Shown piece after piece: positions 10,557-22,883 of a stretch of 64,000 nt of DNA. The stretch covers positions 4,719,501 to 4,783,500 of the forward strand of contig OZ005611.1 of the NCBI GenBank assembly GCA_963930655.1, read 5' to 3'. The DNA comes from Myrica gale (lineage: Eukaryota; Streptophyta; Magnoliopsida; Fagales; Myricaceae). Under the pieces are notes generated by a model. That model had not been told where the DNA came from and ran no database searches. It saw only the letters and a list, made by a program, of their open reading frames with translations. Each line of letters starts with the position of its first letter. Position 1 is the first letter of the stretch. The translations under genes were made by a program, and so were the position numbers.

Positions 10557-13511
10557 GGTCCACAAACTAAATTAGGAGATTGAGATTGTTTGAGAAGCTT
10601 ATTGAGATTGAGTTTGAGAGGGATATACGAGGCTTTGTACTGTGTTTGTGATTCTTAAAATTGAGTGATGTGAGATCCTAATAATTACTTTTTGTTATTT
10701 GCAGCATTTTGTAAAAATTTGTCAATCAGACGGTGGATCTTATTCTATAAAAAATAACTCTAGGTGGACCCATTCTAGGGTTGATGCTATAAAAAACAAC
10801 TTTAATTAGACATCATTTAAAAGTCTAGGGTCCCACATACTGTGTCAATCAGACAATGAAGTGTAGTGTCAGTTGGAGAATCAAGAAACAATAATATTTT
10901 TTTATTTTTTAATTTGACGTTTGACTTCGAGGCACATAAAGCAGGGAGACGTTGACAGATATGTGATGTTTGCAGAAATCAACTAAGAATCCTAACACAT
11001 CCAAACGCGGAGGATTTAAAATGGGACTTAAGTCTTAAAGCTTGAGTTCAATCCCGATCCCAAAGAAGAAGGTGTTTTTGAAAAATTGACAAAATTCATG
11101 GTCAAATACATAATAGATATGGACCACAATGTTGAAGAACTTATTTACTGTGTCTATTCTCTTAGAACATATAATCAGAATAATAAATTGAAGAATACCA
11201 TATATAATATGTGGACCTCACTATAAGATCTACATTGTACGAATTTTATTAGAGTAAGATTAACTAGTGCATTATTCACCTACTATGTCTCTCTCTCCTC
11301 AAATTATACATACAATTCAAATATAAAAATTACCAAGAATTAAATAACATTAGAAAACAAAGGAACAAACACTCTTAGATGTGATTCAGCCGAGAGTTTC
11401 ATTTAAGCTCGATTCCTTCCTGTAAGGTAGGTAACCAAAACTTACGTGCATGTGGCAAGTAAATTCCAATTACAGCAAATTCAAAGGAGATAAAAGTTAA
11501 TTATATACGGAAAGAAGTTGAAAACTTGGTCCCATCTAAAGCAGCTTAGGTGGGCCTGTCCATCAATTTGCCATTTGTTTGAGGAACAAACCTATTCATG
11601 CAGTTTCATTAGCTGGCGTTTAATTGTGAAAGGGAGATCACATCACTTTTGTTTATGTAACTTCTATTACAAGCATCATCTTCCTTAAAGGCTATACATG
11701 TTTGTGCGTAACAAAAGTCCAGGTTGAAATCCCATTATCGTTATTTACAAAGTTGCCCACTTATATATACCTCTCTTTTTCCTTCCTATTACAAGATCAT
11801 AAGGGTGTTTTAGGATCCCGCAACCCACTCAATTGATTCCGCCCAGGTTACAATACTTTGCACTGTCAAACTATCACTTTTGTAGCATTGAAACCATCAA
11901 CTACCGACTTTAGAAACTTTACTACTTTTATTGATTTTTCTCTATAAATTTAGCTAGTTTATGCCATTTTAGAGCTGGGGACAAAGCTAGAAGAGGGTCT
12001 TAGTTCCCAAAAATCCTTCAACCAATTAAAACATAGAAAATTCCTCCAAAAAAAATTGGCCGGCGAAAATCTTTTGCTAGCTTCATCTCTCTGTCCAACG
12101 AATCTTTTTCGTCGTTGCAGTACTAAACCTATAGGGGAAAATAATGCTTCTTATATACATTTTCAATGACCAGAAGATGAATATCTTTAACGTTATTCTC
12201 GCTTCTCGAAGGAGAAGGAAAAAAAAATGGAGGTACAATAATATTTGCATAACCCGAGTAAAGAAACATGCTTTGAAATAGACAGCAGCATATGTATGTA
12301 TTTTATTTTGTATCTTTGTGCTGGACTTCTTGAGGCACTCAATGGATTGTATGATTTCCCTTAGACCCATATTCTACAATTATGCTACAGAGAATCTGTC
12401 TTTTACTCTATCATGATACACTGATTATTAAAAACTAATTAATTAAGCTACAATAAAAAATTATTGTATATCTGCTTTCACTATGGTTTTTTTTTATAAT
12501 AACGCTTTGCCAATTCAATATTAAATTTGGGCTCAGCAACCCAGTTATCTTTTTTTCAGCATAAATTATTTTGTGGATATTGACCAATGAGAAATATACA
12601 GCTAAATTTGGGCTCAGCAAGAAGTTAAGAGTGGTCAATATTTTCTCCGCTTGGCCTTTGTTTCCGTGTGAACAAAGGCAAAACGAGGAAAGTACTCTCA
12701 GGGGAGCCAAATTTCTTTTCTTTTTGGGGGAGGAAGGAAGGAGATTGCTTGTGCCAACACTACAAGATTGGTATAGAAGCACACACCCGATGATTTGTGA
12801 ACAAATTCTGTGTCCGACACAAAAGATTTTCGAGGGAAAACTTGAACCTGAAGAACCAACATAGATGATTGTTTGCAGTGGGAAGGATTTGGGACGACTC
12901 ATGGCAGACCAAATAAAAACGCTTGCCAGACACTTCTTCTGCATGTGTGCCAGCTTTAGAAGATCAAATTAATTAAGACACCAACTCTTTTGGTTTAGGC
13001 TATATATGCATATATGGTGCGTGCATGTTGTGCTGTGTTGACTGGCCCTTGTCCACGAATTGCGGACAAGTTACACATCTTGTTGCCCAACCGATAAGCT
13101 ACATCGATCAATTGCAAGTAATGATATAGTTTAAGACAACCATAAAAAACATTAACTAGCAGAGATTAATAAACGTACAGCAATTAGGAAGAGAATTCAT
13201 GCGGAGAAAGCTAAAGGAAAACTGCACGTATGATTCTAGTGCTTCCCAGATTGCCTGCAAATCCTCAAGCAAAGGGAAACCCACATCGAATACCCGACCA
13301 CGGCTGAGAGGAAAAACATGAAAACTTCAGGCCAAACATGGAACCAAAAGAACCAGCTTTTTAATTTCTTGGTCCGTTTTCTATTTTCGTGATCATGAGA
13401 TATGATTATTTTTAACAAAAAATCATTATTTCCGAATGAAAATATTAATCTGGGAGCTGGAGTTCACAAATTAGCTCAATAATCTAGTCATTGAGGGACC
13501 AAGAGGATTGA

Positions 13512-13825
13512 GGCTCTGTTTGCGTAACAAAATTTTAGCCACCTAAAATTTTTATCATCATTACAAAACACTCTCTCCTCACTTTTTCATCAGTTTTCCT
13601 ACACTTTTTCATTTTTTCACCAACTTTTTCATTCTCTCCTCACTTTTTCATCAACCACAATACTTAAAATTTTAACAACCCTAAAATTTTACTTCTCAAA
13701 CAGCCTGAAATTTCATACACTTTTTCATTTTTTCACTAACTTTTATATTTTTTCTCTTCATTTTTTTATCAACTCCAATACCTAAAATTTTAACAACCCT
13801 AAAATTTTTCTTCTCAAACGTAGCC
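13512..13825 (+). mobile_element. MITE-like element with internal partial duplication
   Basis: Ends are GGCTCTGTTTGCGTAACAAAA at the left and CTTCTCAAACGTAGCC at the right, an imperfect inverted pair. The interior repeats the unit CACTTTTTCATTTTTTCAC...CCAATACCTAAAATTTTAACAACCCTAAAATTTT twice, with ACTTCTCAAACAGCC at the internal junction, as if two elements had fused. It shares the poly-pyrimidine and AAAATTTTAACAAC motifs with family A. Confidence 0.5.
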
Positions 13826-14184
13826 TAGTTAAATGGTCTTTAAAATTAAAAATAATAAATTAAGTTTCTTCGTATACGGCAAGACACTGAACCTTTTAAC
13901 TCGTTTTTTTTAAGGCAAGTAGGACTTTGATCTCATACGAATCTCTCCAATTATATTAATTGGTTTACAGAATTAAGAATGCTTTAAATTCATTATTAAT
14001 GAACGGTTTTCCACATCAGATATTCTAAGTCTTTTTTTTTCCTAAGCACATCAGATATTATACTCTGTATTTGGTATGTGCTTTTCGCATATATTTGAGG
14101 CACTTCCTGAGTTGGGACATGGAGGATTGCATGGGCTTGATGCAGGCCTTCGGCTCACCCTCCGAGGATGGTAGATTTTAAGTG

Positions 14185-15163
14185 TAAGGGTGAGTACCAG
14201 AACGAATGAAATCGAAATGGGCCAGAACGGAACCAAAATTTTCGGAATTAGAAATCAAAAATTCTATCTATAATTTTTTTGACCAAACAAACCACTTTTT
14301 GAAATTTGAATACTCGAATCTGTGTACAATCAAACCTATTCAATTATATTTTGTCAAAAATGCAGGTATCTTGATCAATGAGATAAAATGCACCATCTTT
14401 TCATTTTGAATACCCAATTTCGAATACCCAAATCCAATATACATGAACAATCAAATCGTCTGAATACCTAAATCTAAACTAATCCCTAAATCTGGACCAA
14501 TCAAAATATCAAGCCGACCAACTTATGCAATCAGACAATTCAAAATTCAAAAATCCCTAAATCCTCAATTTAAACCAATCAAATCTCTAGATCTCGAAAT
14601 CATTAATCAAGTTATCAAAAACCCTCGAGCATATAGTTCAAAAAGAAATCAGAGATGCGAGAGATTTGACACCCAAAGAGAGATCCCAAAGAGTTAGAGA
14701 GAGATTTCGGCCAAAGAGTAAGAGAGAGAGCCGAAAGGTATGGATGAGCTGTTGACGACGACAGTTGGAAGCTTGAATCTGGACAATGATGGTTACTGGA
14801 AGATTGAACCTGGACAGTGAGAGAGAGAGGTGGAGAGGGCGAGAGCAACACGAGAGAGGGAAAGGGAGTCGGGAGAAAGTTGAAGGGGTGGGGAGCTGTC
14901 ATAAAGTGGTCTTAGTGACCTTGACCAAGTCAAAATATTATTTTTAAATTAACCTATCTAAAAAGAGTTTTAAATAAAAACATAAAGCAGTTGGAACAGG
15001 AAAATTCCGGCAATTCCGCCAAAATTTCCAATTCCAGTTCAGTTTCCAAAAAATGTCAGAAAATACTTCCGGTTTCAATTCCAATAGATGCTGGAATCGA
15101 AATTCCGGTATTGAAATTGGAACCGGATTTTCCGGTTCTTGCCAGAATTTTTTCTCGCCCTTA
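14185..15163. mobile_element. Non-autonomous hAT-type element, 979 bp
   Basis: Termini are TAAGGGTGAG and CTCGCCCTTA, inverted with one mismatch. The flanks are TTTAAGTG at 14177-14184 and TTTGGGTG at 15164-15171, an 8-bp target duplication that has since drifted at two positions. Subterminal regions are full of GGAAC/TTCCGG-type short repeats. The inside has no transposase frame and contains GA-rich tracts. The 8-bp duplication and subterminal repeats are characteristic of hAT elements. Confidence 0.7.
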
Positions 15164-15171
15164 TTTGGGTG

Positions 15172-16791
15172 AACTTTGATGGACCCATAGGACGTAGCCC
15201 ATTGGATGTGATAAGATGAGTCTTTCTACCTTCCTTGCGATGCCTGGTATAATTGGTGAGTTCACTGCGAAAACAGACCCAAATAAAGTGGCCTAAATGA
15301 TGTTAAAAATCCTCAGTTGCTTTGCCAATGCCACGACCTTTATCTTACGGATGAGATTATCTCAAATGCATTTTCTCGGTTTTTCCCATGGACCCGTGAG
15401 CCCATTCTCATTCAGCCAAGCCCAAGTTTTTAACTCCGCACAAAATTTCCGGGGCACATTAGGTTAGCTAGTTAGCATAAGATAGTCTCCCAAGGATTTA
15501 ATCCTCTAATTTCACCAACCATGCCAAAAGAAATTCCAGCATATTTAAATTAAAGCGTAGTTTCTTTTGTTCTCCTTTCTAAACAGGCTTTGAAGAAATT
15601 AAATCCAATTCACCATTTGGAAGCCAATATCTGAGCAACAAAATAGAAATCTTATTTGGAAATCGGAGGTACTTCTAACCTCTTTAGTAGTCCAAAATAT
15701 TATTTCCAATCAAGTTAGCCTTCTGATCAAACAATATTTTGGACTAAATACAGTAACAAGATCAATGTGAGGGCCACCTGAAAGTCATTGATTTCGGTGA
15801 TAAAGTTGCTGTCATGAAAACTGTATATTCCTTCCCTTCTATCAATCGGAAAAACAAGAAACCAAGAAAAAACCTATATTCCAATTTCCTGCGATACATA
15901 TGATATACATGCCCTGGAAAGGTCGACAGGAAGTCAGTATAGCAGACCAATTTCACAAGAGCTCGTGCTACAGTAACATAGAACCATCAAAATCTTACTG
16001 GTCCAGGCATTCCATAACAATGCATTGAGCACAGAACCTCAGCCTACTAAGGCAAACACCAGCATGGATGCAGAACTGATTACTGATGAGATGTGCTTCT
16101 GCCGGGGCCAACCGGACTGTATCAAAACCTCCAGTATTTTAAACTGCTAAATAACAAGGCCCGTCAATCTTGCTATATGGGGACCATCATGACCATGGTT
16201 TCGCTCTTGCAAATGATCACTCTCTCCTGTCTTGATACGAGTCTTCTGCAGAAAGCGTGTTATCCTTCCTTGTCGAAGTAGCGTATACTTCAGCTGTTCC
16301 CTGAAATATTGTCAATTCTCCAATTTCATGATACGAAAGCAAGCTCGCAACAATTGAAAGCAAGTATAAAGGAAAAACTAACTAGTCATATTAGATCAGT
16401 CACAACATCCAGAAAGAAATGGGATCATTTGGAGGAGGAAAAGATTCTTTGATAAGAGCGAAGCATAACTTCAAGATCGTCTAAAGGGACCCATACATTG
16501 ATGCCATTGTACTTAGTACCAAACTTATATATTGAGGTATCCCATCAGGGAAGTTGAATTGGATGTCAACTTTAGTTGGGGTGTCCTTTGATTTGGTTTG
16601 AACATAGTCCAAGCCACATGTAATGGGATAAATGAAAATTCATGACTCCCCCTTCCCACTTCTTTTCCCACCTTCCATATACAATGGTCAATTGGAAGGT
16701 ACTAGTATAACAAAGCAAGCAGTCGACCCTTCTTTATTGGTAGTCTACCAATAAAAAACAGTATTACCGCTGCATCTTTGAGAGCAGACTT
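15172..16791. other. Intergenic, 3' flank of ALB4
   Basis: No coding frame recognised. The segment near 16300-16791 probably includes the 3' untranslated region of the minus-strand ALB4-type gene. Confidence 0.45.
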
Positions 16792-19700
16792 CTACAATAC
16801 CTTTTCTACTTTCTCATAAGATTGCTGCTCATCACTACCATCAACATTTGAATTGGCAGAAACTTTATCATTTTCCACCCTAAACACGGACGGCATTTTC
16901 TGATCTTCCTCCGAGTCCTGACCTGATAGATCATCATTTACAACTTCAAGATTGGAATCATTGTCGAATTTAGTTGCAGACTGAACATTTCCATTATTGT
17001 GAGCAACAACATTGGATTCTCTCTCATGCCCCTCATTGTTTAGTTGAGTTCCTCCAGCCGCTGTTTCTTCAGCTCTCCTCATTTCTTCTTCTTTTTGTCG
17101 TTTTCTTCTTGCCTCTTGATCCTTTATCTGTTTAAATCTGGAATATAAAGGCAGATTGTTAATTGTCAGAAAAGAAATAAATTAGTTAGCCCAAGAACAA
17201 AGGGAGATTTTGACCACAAGTGGCACTGACCAGCTAGTAAATAATAATATGTAACAAATATTAACCTTTCACCAGGAAGCAGGCCCTCTGATGTCAACTT
17301 CTCTTCTTTTCTGTCCTCCTCTCTGGTGGAATTCAATGCAGGGACTGACTTCTGAGCCTGAAGTTGGTCTTCCTTGAGGATATCCTCAGCCAGCAATTGC
17401 CCTTTTTGAAATGTTTGCATCCCCCAACTTTTGAAGCCATACTTGTTGTGCAGTGCTCAATATACGTAAACCTGAAGAAGTACGACAGAAATACTAAGAA
17501 AAACTCAGGGATAAAATGAAGAGGGGAGAAAATGAAAAGAACAAGCAAAATAAAGGAAGTTTCTCCATATGCTCACCAATAAAGGCTTAAGCCAGAAGGA
17601 ACTGAAAGAGCAAAATAACCAATCATCAAAGGGAGGAATTTTGTGATTGCTTGAGAACTCTTCATGTTTGGATCATTACTCTGAAAGTTATAACACATGC
17701 AAGATGATAAATAAACACCAGCATAGTATCAGGGAAAGAAAAGAATTAAGAATGGTATGTATGTGAGAGACAAAAGGTTACAACATGACATAGACTAAAT
17801 GATATAAAATAAGTGGTCAGATCAATAAGTAACATCTACAAAGAAACGAGTGTCAAGATAACAAGGCAGCACACAGACCCACGACCAAATAGGATATGAT
17901 AGCCGACCTTTAAAAAATAAATAAGCTCTAGTAAGGCACAGAGCAAGAAATAGAAATTTGCATATCTAGCTATGTTCGAATTTATCATGCTTACACCACG
18001 TGGGTATTGACTGACCTGTGATGACTGCATAATTTGGACAGAGATGTACTGTGAAACAACCAGCAAGACAGGCAAAACAAGATATGCCAAGGTATCCAAC
18101 CATCCAAGGGGTGGATGACCATCCTGTTGAAAACATGAGTAACCAATACGATATATTAATTACGTAGTATTCAAGATAGTAAGCAAAGAAGTACCAAATG
18201 CAAGCCATTGCCAAAACTACCAACTTGATACAGAATGAAACAACAACCACAGTGAACTGCACATAAAAGCTCTGAAGGATAGGAAAAGGAAAATAACAAA
18301 TTAAAACTGAAGTTTTATACTGCCAAAATTGCATTCTTATTAAGCATCGTAACCAAATAGCAGAACTTGCTTCACCAAAACCCTTGTAAGGTCTGTCAAA
18401 AATAATAGCATCTATAAAGAAAATTCTTGAAATTGAATGGGGTCCTCAGATTTGAACCTAAGAGACTTACTACAAAAGGGAAAAGCCAAGAGATGCCACT
18501 GCCGTTTTGTCGAGCAGCAATGGTAGTTGGACCAGCTAGAGAGGGTATCCAGAAGAAGCCTTCTGAAAGGAGGCCCTTCAATATCGGGCACAAGCATCCA
18601 ATTAGACACAAGAGAAAGCAAAGATTCTGCAGATACCTATAATAAATCAACTGAAAGAGCATGTTACCTCGTCCGCTACATTTGAAAGGGCCCTGTAGAG
18701 CCCAATCCATACTGGTATTGTGGCAAGTGTAGGCAAACATCCTGACGCACACAGAATAACCAGTAGAAGTTGAGTCACAACAATAATATACTTGAGCAGG
18801 GAAGCTGATTTATAGCTTGCACAGAGGTAGTAAGAATGAAAACGTCTAAAGCAATAATTTGATGAAATTAACACTCTCTCCTATCTCCCATTCCCCACCC
18901 TCCATTCTTGCCCATGTGCTCATTAAAAGATTTTCCTCTATACAAAATTTACTTCACCAAGTTAAGCCCAATTTCTTGCACATGGGGATCGCTAAATAAC
19001 ACTATTTTTCACAATGAACATTAAAAATATTGGAAGTCGGTTCACCATGTGCTTCTTCATTGTTCCTTGGCGCGATGGCTTTGGAGTCATGTTCTTCGCA
19101 TCACGAACTTTCATTGGGTGATGCTGGAAACGGTGGTGGATGTGCTTTGGAGTTGGAATAGAAGGTTTTCTAACCCCGTTGCTAAGGCCATTTGGAGAAT
19201 GATTCCCTCCTGTGTTTGGTGGTGTCTTTGGAGGGAGCGAAACAACAGATGCTTTGAAGATGCTTCTTTGTCCTTAGTGAAATTGCAAGGGTTTATGTTG
19301 CTTTCCTTGTTTTGGTGGGCAAATGCTGTTTTAGGGGGCATCTTTGTTGATCTTGATGATTTCCTTAGTTTTGTTGTTTGTTTGTCATAAGCGCTTTCAG
19401 TATAGTCCTTTGTACTGTTCTCGCTTGTTCTAATAAAATTGTCTTACTTATAAAAAAAAATATTGGAAGAATGCTGCAAATTAGTAAACAGTATCATATT
19501 CTAGCAGTTATCTTCAAACTAAAGCAAGATGCAGCGCAGGTACCTGCCAGCGGGTTTATACCAGCTAGTTTATACAATCGAGCGGTTTGTAGCTGAATTT
19601 TTTCCTGCAGGAAAAGACAAGCATCAGAGCTGGTCATTCAAACATATATAGCTCACTGGAATGATACGACCTCGGACCCAATTTTTCTCGCACAACTACG

Positions 19701-20496
19701 AATTTGAAAACAACAAATTGTGGATCATGAAACAATGTAGTATCATAGGAAGGACAAAAAATTCACCTGATCTCCAGTATACCGTTCCTGGATACCCTTA
19801 ACTAGAGGTTGCAAGGAGCGCATAGCCATTGCAGATTCCACCTACTCAGTAATTTTCCCAAATATGTGTTCAGCGAGTTTGCGAATTCAAAGAGCAATAT
19901 TGAAAATCGTAGCCAAGTAGATAAGTACCTGCCTCTTTGTCAAAGGAAATGTGGCGCCCTTTACAAGAACAGTTAGCAGTATTATGGAGAAGCCGTAAGC
20001 GTACGGAACATGTAATCCTGTTAGCCCGTCCTTTAGAACCTATAGAAACGGAGAAATATAACACTTGTGGAATCCATACGTTGTAACGTTGAGGAGATGA
20101 ATCTGAAATTCATGGAGTAAGTAACATACCTTGAGGACAAGCTCCATGTAATAAGTAATGCCAGAGAACCAATCATCGCTCTGTTTAGTGGTGCTGGTAA
20201 CGGTATCCGAGTGTGAAACGGCGGCGTCAGCAATCGTGTAGAGGACGCTCTCAGCTCGGCCGAGCAGCTCCCCAATCAAGCCCTCCGCGTTATACGGGTC
20301 GGGAAAGAATCCGGGGTCGAAGCCGAGCCGGGCCACTGTGAGGGAACCCCGAAGAGACGGTCTGCGATGGGAGAGACCGCTGTAGCAATAGCGGGTTCGA
20401 TGGAGGAGGAAAGGGTTCCAAGTGGCGGTCCTGACCGGAAAGGGAGCTAGAACCGGGTTGGGTACTGGGTAGGTACGGTGAGATAGTCGTGGCCAT
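16792..20496 (-). CDS. ALB4: ALB4-type YidC/Oxa1 thylakoid membrane insertase, with apparent frame breaks
   Basis: Ten exons: 20496-20130, 20039-19929, 19841-19767, 19604-19544, 18741-18668, 18575-18471, 18123-18016, 17680-17577, 17471-17266 and 17137-16792. Exons 2-8 join perfectly and encode the YidC core: VPYAYGFSIILLTVLVKGA, NPLAGCLPTLATIPVWIGLY, EGFFWIPSLAGPTT, LAYLVLPVLLVVSQYISVQI and PLMIGYFALSVPSGLSLYW. QIMQSSQ and the acidic/basic tail (GERFKQIKDQEARRK) fit ALB4 better than ALB3. Family members insert proteins into chloroplast thylakoids. Three frame breaks are visible. The MATTIS start at 20496 is out of frame with the mature part (TVARLGFDPG). Exon 9 is about 5 bases short between its start and ILSTAQQVWLQK. 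A G5 run at about 17421-17425 shifts the tail. Either the gene is decaying or the assembly has indels. A LINE fragment sits antisense in intron 4. Confidence 0.85.
19023..19469 (+). mobile_element. 5'-truncated LINE fragment in ALB4 intron 4 (antisense to the gene)
   Basis: The body is 19037-19455 on the plus strand. It encodes the last part of an L1-type ORF2, with a tail end ([31 protein letters not shown]) that matches the LINE at 60548-62294, followed by a short 3' untranslated part and poly(A). The 14-bp direct repeat AAAAATATTGGAAG at 19023-19036 and 19456-19469 is the target duplication. This is the normal result of target-primed reverse transcription with early termination. Confidence 0.92.
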
Positions 20497-20727
20497 CTTC
20501 TACGTGTCTGGAATGGGAAGTCTATGGTTGCCCCGTTGGGGAACCTTAGAGCAGGGGCTTCTCAGTTTGCAGTGAAATTTGAAGCAGCGTTTTTGTCTTG
20601 CTGATCCTCGCATTGCTGGATTCCAAGATGGGGTGGATTTGGCAGTCGGTAGTTTTTTAGTTTTTTTTTTTTTAAAAGCAAATTTGAATCATGAAGAGCA
20701 AATTCCAAGATGGGGTGGATTTGGCCG

Positions 20728-21096
20728 TCCTTTAGTTTGTTGACACTTTTTCATTTTATTCTTTTAACTACCAAATTTTAAATTTTAAATTCTTAAATTT
20801 TCTTTTTTTTACGAAATGATTATTTCATCATGATTAAAGGACAAAAAGAAAATTTGAGGCGGTCGACTGTGTATATATTTTGAACGTGACCGATCGATAG
20901 ATACACGAAGAGGTCGACCGATACAAATTTGTTGACGTGTCAGAGAGCTCCGTTAAACATATAGGCGACAGACTGACAGAATGATCATTTCGCCAAACAA
21001 AAAAAAACTTAAGGACTAAAAATTTGAAATTTGAAAGTAAAGGACTAAAATGAAAAAAGTACCAAAAATTTAAGGACTACAAAGTGAATTTCCCTA
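20728..21096. mobile_element. Fold-back element 1 with GGTCGACC-type centre
   Basis: The left arm (about 20730-20830: CACTTTTTCATTTTATTC, then CGAAATGATTATTTC) is the imperfect reverse complement of the right arm (about 20970-21095: GAATGATCATTTCG, then AGGACTAAAATGAAAAAAG). The centre holds GGCGGTCGACTG and GAGGTCGACCGA plus TTGACGTGTCAGAGAGCTCC. The same layout and several of the same words occur in the element at 44433-44801. Confidence 0.65.
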
Positions 21097-21931
21097 AAAA
21101 AATATTTAGTTTTTCTCATGTGAGGCCATATAAGTAGGCACTTTTTTTAGAAAGGTGCAAGGAAAGGGAAGGGTTTAAAACAAGCTTACAGTTGCTCTAT
21201 TAGAGATTACCTTTATTTCGCAATTTTAAACTAGTCTTTATGAATTTTTTTTATAGTAAAACAGTTCAATAAAATATTAATATCTGAATATAATTATTTT
21301 TATCGACTGTATTTTATATTTAGATTGCAAATTCTTGCATAATTAACGGATACACGTCCTAAATATAACAATAAAGATGAAATTAGTTTAATCTAATTTA
21401 ATACATATCTTACGCTTAAGCTGCAAAAAACTATTTCCCGGCCCGTCTTTTTCTATATTGGGTTTAGGGGAAGAAGAGAAATGATTGGGCTCGAGCCCCT
21501 GACTGGTTCAGTGTCATCCGGACATATGAAAGGCCGTCGTACTGTGGAGATCACGGACGGATTTCATTCGTGGTTTGATGATAAATGTCTCTATACATAT
21601 ACCTAGGGATCCCAATAATTTAACAAAAAACAAAATTGTAGGTTTTTCTACCCATTTTACCATCATTGATCCTCCCTAAAAATTCTACTCCGAATGGACC
21701 TCATAGATTAGAGAGTTAGGTCACGGAAGAGAGTTGGGAGAATTGAAGTCAGGCCTACCAACTAACAAGTGATATCCCAAACCAATCCGGCTACAATTGT
21801 TCAAGCGTAACCATTGTCAAGAGTACAGTTCGATGCTGTCCTACACAAAGCCTACCTATTAAACTCAGTTCCAACGAGACGGAAGTAAACCTAATCAACC
21901 TTTACCTTACGAAAGAAATAGCGATGGTATA

Positions 21932-21937
21932 CACGTG
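21932..21937 (+). promoter_or_regulatory. G-box (CACGTG) upstream of PSBY
   Basis: Perfect palindromic CACGTG, 332 bases before the PSBY start codon. In plants this binds bZIP and bHLH factors, including light-signalling ones. Together with the I-boxes at 22007 and 22071 it makes a typical light-responsive set. Function is inferred from motifs only. Confidence 0.45.
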
Positions 21938-22006
21938 CCAAGGAAATTAGTAACTTCAGCTTGTTTCTCGTGTTTGGTTGGCTTAGTAACTTCATTACAT
22001 GGAAGT

Positions 22007-22012
22007 GATAAG
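22007..22012 (+). promoter_or_regulatory. I-box (GATAAG) upstream of PSBY, first copy
   Basis: GATAAG in TGATAAGC, 70 bases downstream of the G-box. I-boxes paired with G-boxes are common in promoters of photosynthesis genes. Confidence 0.4.
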
Positions 22013-22070
22013 CAAATGTGGTGGGGCACGAAATATGAGGTCCATATCTCGCTGCTTACGGTAATTTATG

Positions 22071-22076
22071 GATAAG
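22071..22076 (+). promoter_or_regulatory. I-box (GATAAG) upstream of PSBY, second copy
   Basis: GATAAG in GGATAAGAAAC, followed by an inverted CCAAT box (ATTGG, about 22102) and a weak TATA-like CTATATG at 22134. The TATA-like site would leave a leader of roughly 100 bases. Confidence 0.35.
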
Positions 22077-22268
22077 AAACGAATCTGGAGAGGACAACTC
22101 TATTGGTTCGCACATCCTTACCCGGCTTCACATCTATATGCCAATTTCTCTTACAGCCAACCATCAAAGCCCATCTACTTTTTTCGACCTCGACCTTCTT
22201 GCTATCGTCCCAGTTTCCATCTACCTGGTGCCTCAAGATCAAGAAAACCCCAGCCAGAGAAAACATCA

Positions 22269-22883
22269 ATGGCAGCAACCATAGCCACAATGGCCATGCT
22301 CAACGCCAAGTGCTTGAGCGCCAGCTCCACCAGAATGAGAATGGCCAACCCCAGCAAGCCAACCACGAAACGCACGACCTCCCTTCTCTCCGTTCAGAAC
22401 CTCCCCAAGGGCCTTAACCTCCCTAAACCTGTTGAAAATCTCAACTTGTCAACTTCCCTAACAGGTACTGCCGTCGCTGGAGCCATCTTTTCAACCCTAA
22501 GCTCTTGTGACCCTGCCTTCGCTGCCCAACAAATCGCAGAGATAGCCGAAGGCGATAACCGTGGCCTCGCACTGCTGCTACCACTTGTTCCAGCTATAGC
22601 TTGGGTGCTCTTCAACATCCTTCAACCAGCTCTTAACCAAATCAACCGCATGCGTAGCTCCCAGGGGTTGATCGTCGGGTTTGGGCTCGGTGGATTGGCC
22701 GCGTCTGGGTTCATGTCCACACCCCATGCGTCAGCTAGTGAAATTGCTACAATTGCTGAAGCTGCCGGGAGCGATAACAGGGGACAGCTTCTTCTGATCG
22801 TTGTTGCTCCTGCTATTCTTTGGGTCCTCTACAATATTTTACAACCGGCCTTGAACCAGATCAACAAGATGAGGTCTAAATAA
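22269..22883 (+). CDS. PSBY: Photosystem II core complex protein PsbY precursor, chloroplast
   Basis: Intronless, 204 residues. The nuclear precursor carries two PsbY units. Residues 1 to about 62 form a Ser/Thr/Lys-rich transit peptide. A hydrophobic stretch with an AFA-type cleavage site (about 65-86) precedes the first mature unit (about 86-131: EGDNRGLALLLPLVPAIAWV, then LFNILQPALNQINRMRS). A second Ala/Gly-rich thylakoid signal (about 134-157) precedes the second unit (about 157-204), which repeats the pattern and ends NKMRSK. Each mature unit is a single-span thylakoid protein at the edge of photosystem II near cytochrome b559. The frame is open up to 22068, but the ATG at 22269 (MAATIATMAM) starts a normal transit peptide and is preferred. 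Upstream lie a G-box and two I-boxes. Confidence 0.97.
   Translation: MAATIATMAMLNAKCLSASSTRMRMANPSKPTTKRTTSLLSVQNLPKGLNLPKPVENLNLSTSLTGTAVAGAIFSTLSSCDPAFAAQQIAEIAEGDNRGLALLLPLVPAIAWVLFNILQPALNQINRMRSSQGLIVGFGLGGLAASGFMSTPHASASEIATIAEAAGSDNRGQLLLIVVAPAILWVLYNILQPALNQINKMRSK

Larger units (their letters stand above)
7912..14184. other. Long gene-poor intergenic region
   Basis: About 6.3 kb without a convincing gene. Short open frames exist on both strands but none shows a recognisable domain or matching splice sites. The AT content and poly-T tracts are those of ordinary plant intergenic DNA. Two MITE-like elements and a small tandem repeat are listed separately. An 80-bp-spaced repeat of AAATTTGGGCTCAGCAA is present near 12523 and 12603. 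Confidence 0.55.

Noticed and set aside
12435-12944. 169-residue minus-strand open frame
   Set aside because: No recognisable domain, irregular composition, and an equally long frame lies on the other strand.
22068-22268. In-frame N-terminal extension of PSBY by 67 residues
   Set aside because: The extension has no transit-peptide or family character, while the ATG at 22269 begins a normal PsbY precursor. The upstream part contains an I-box and likely lies in the promoter and leader.
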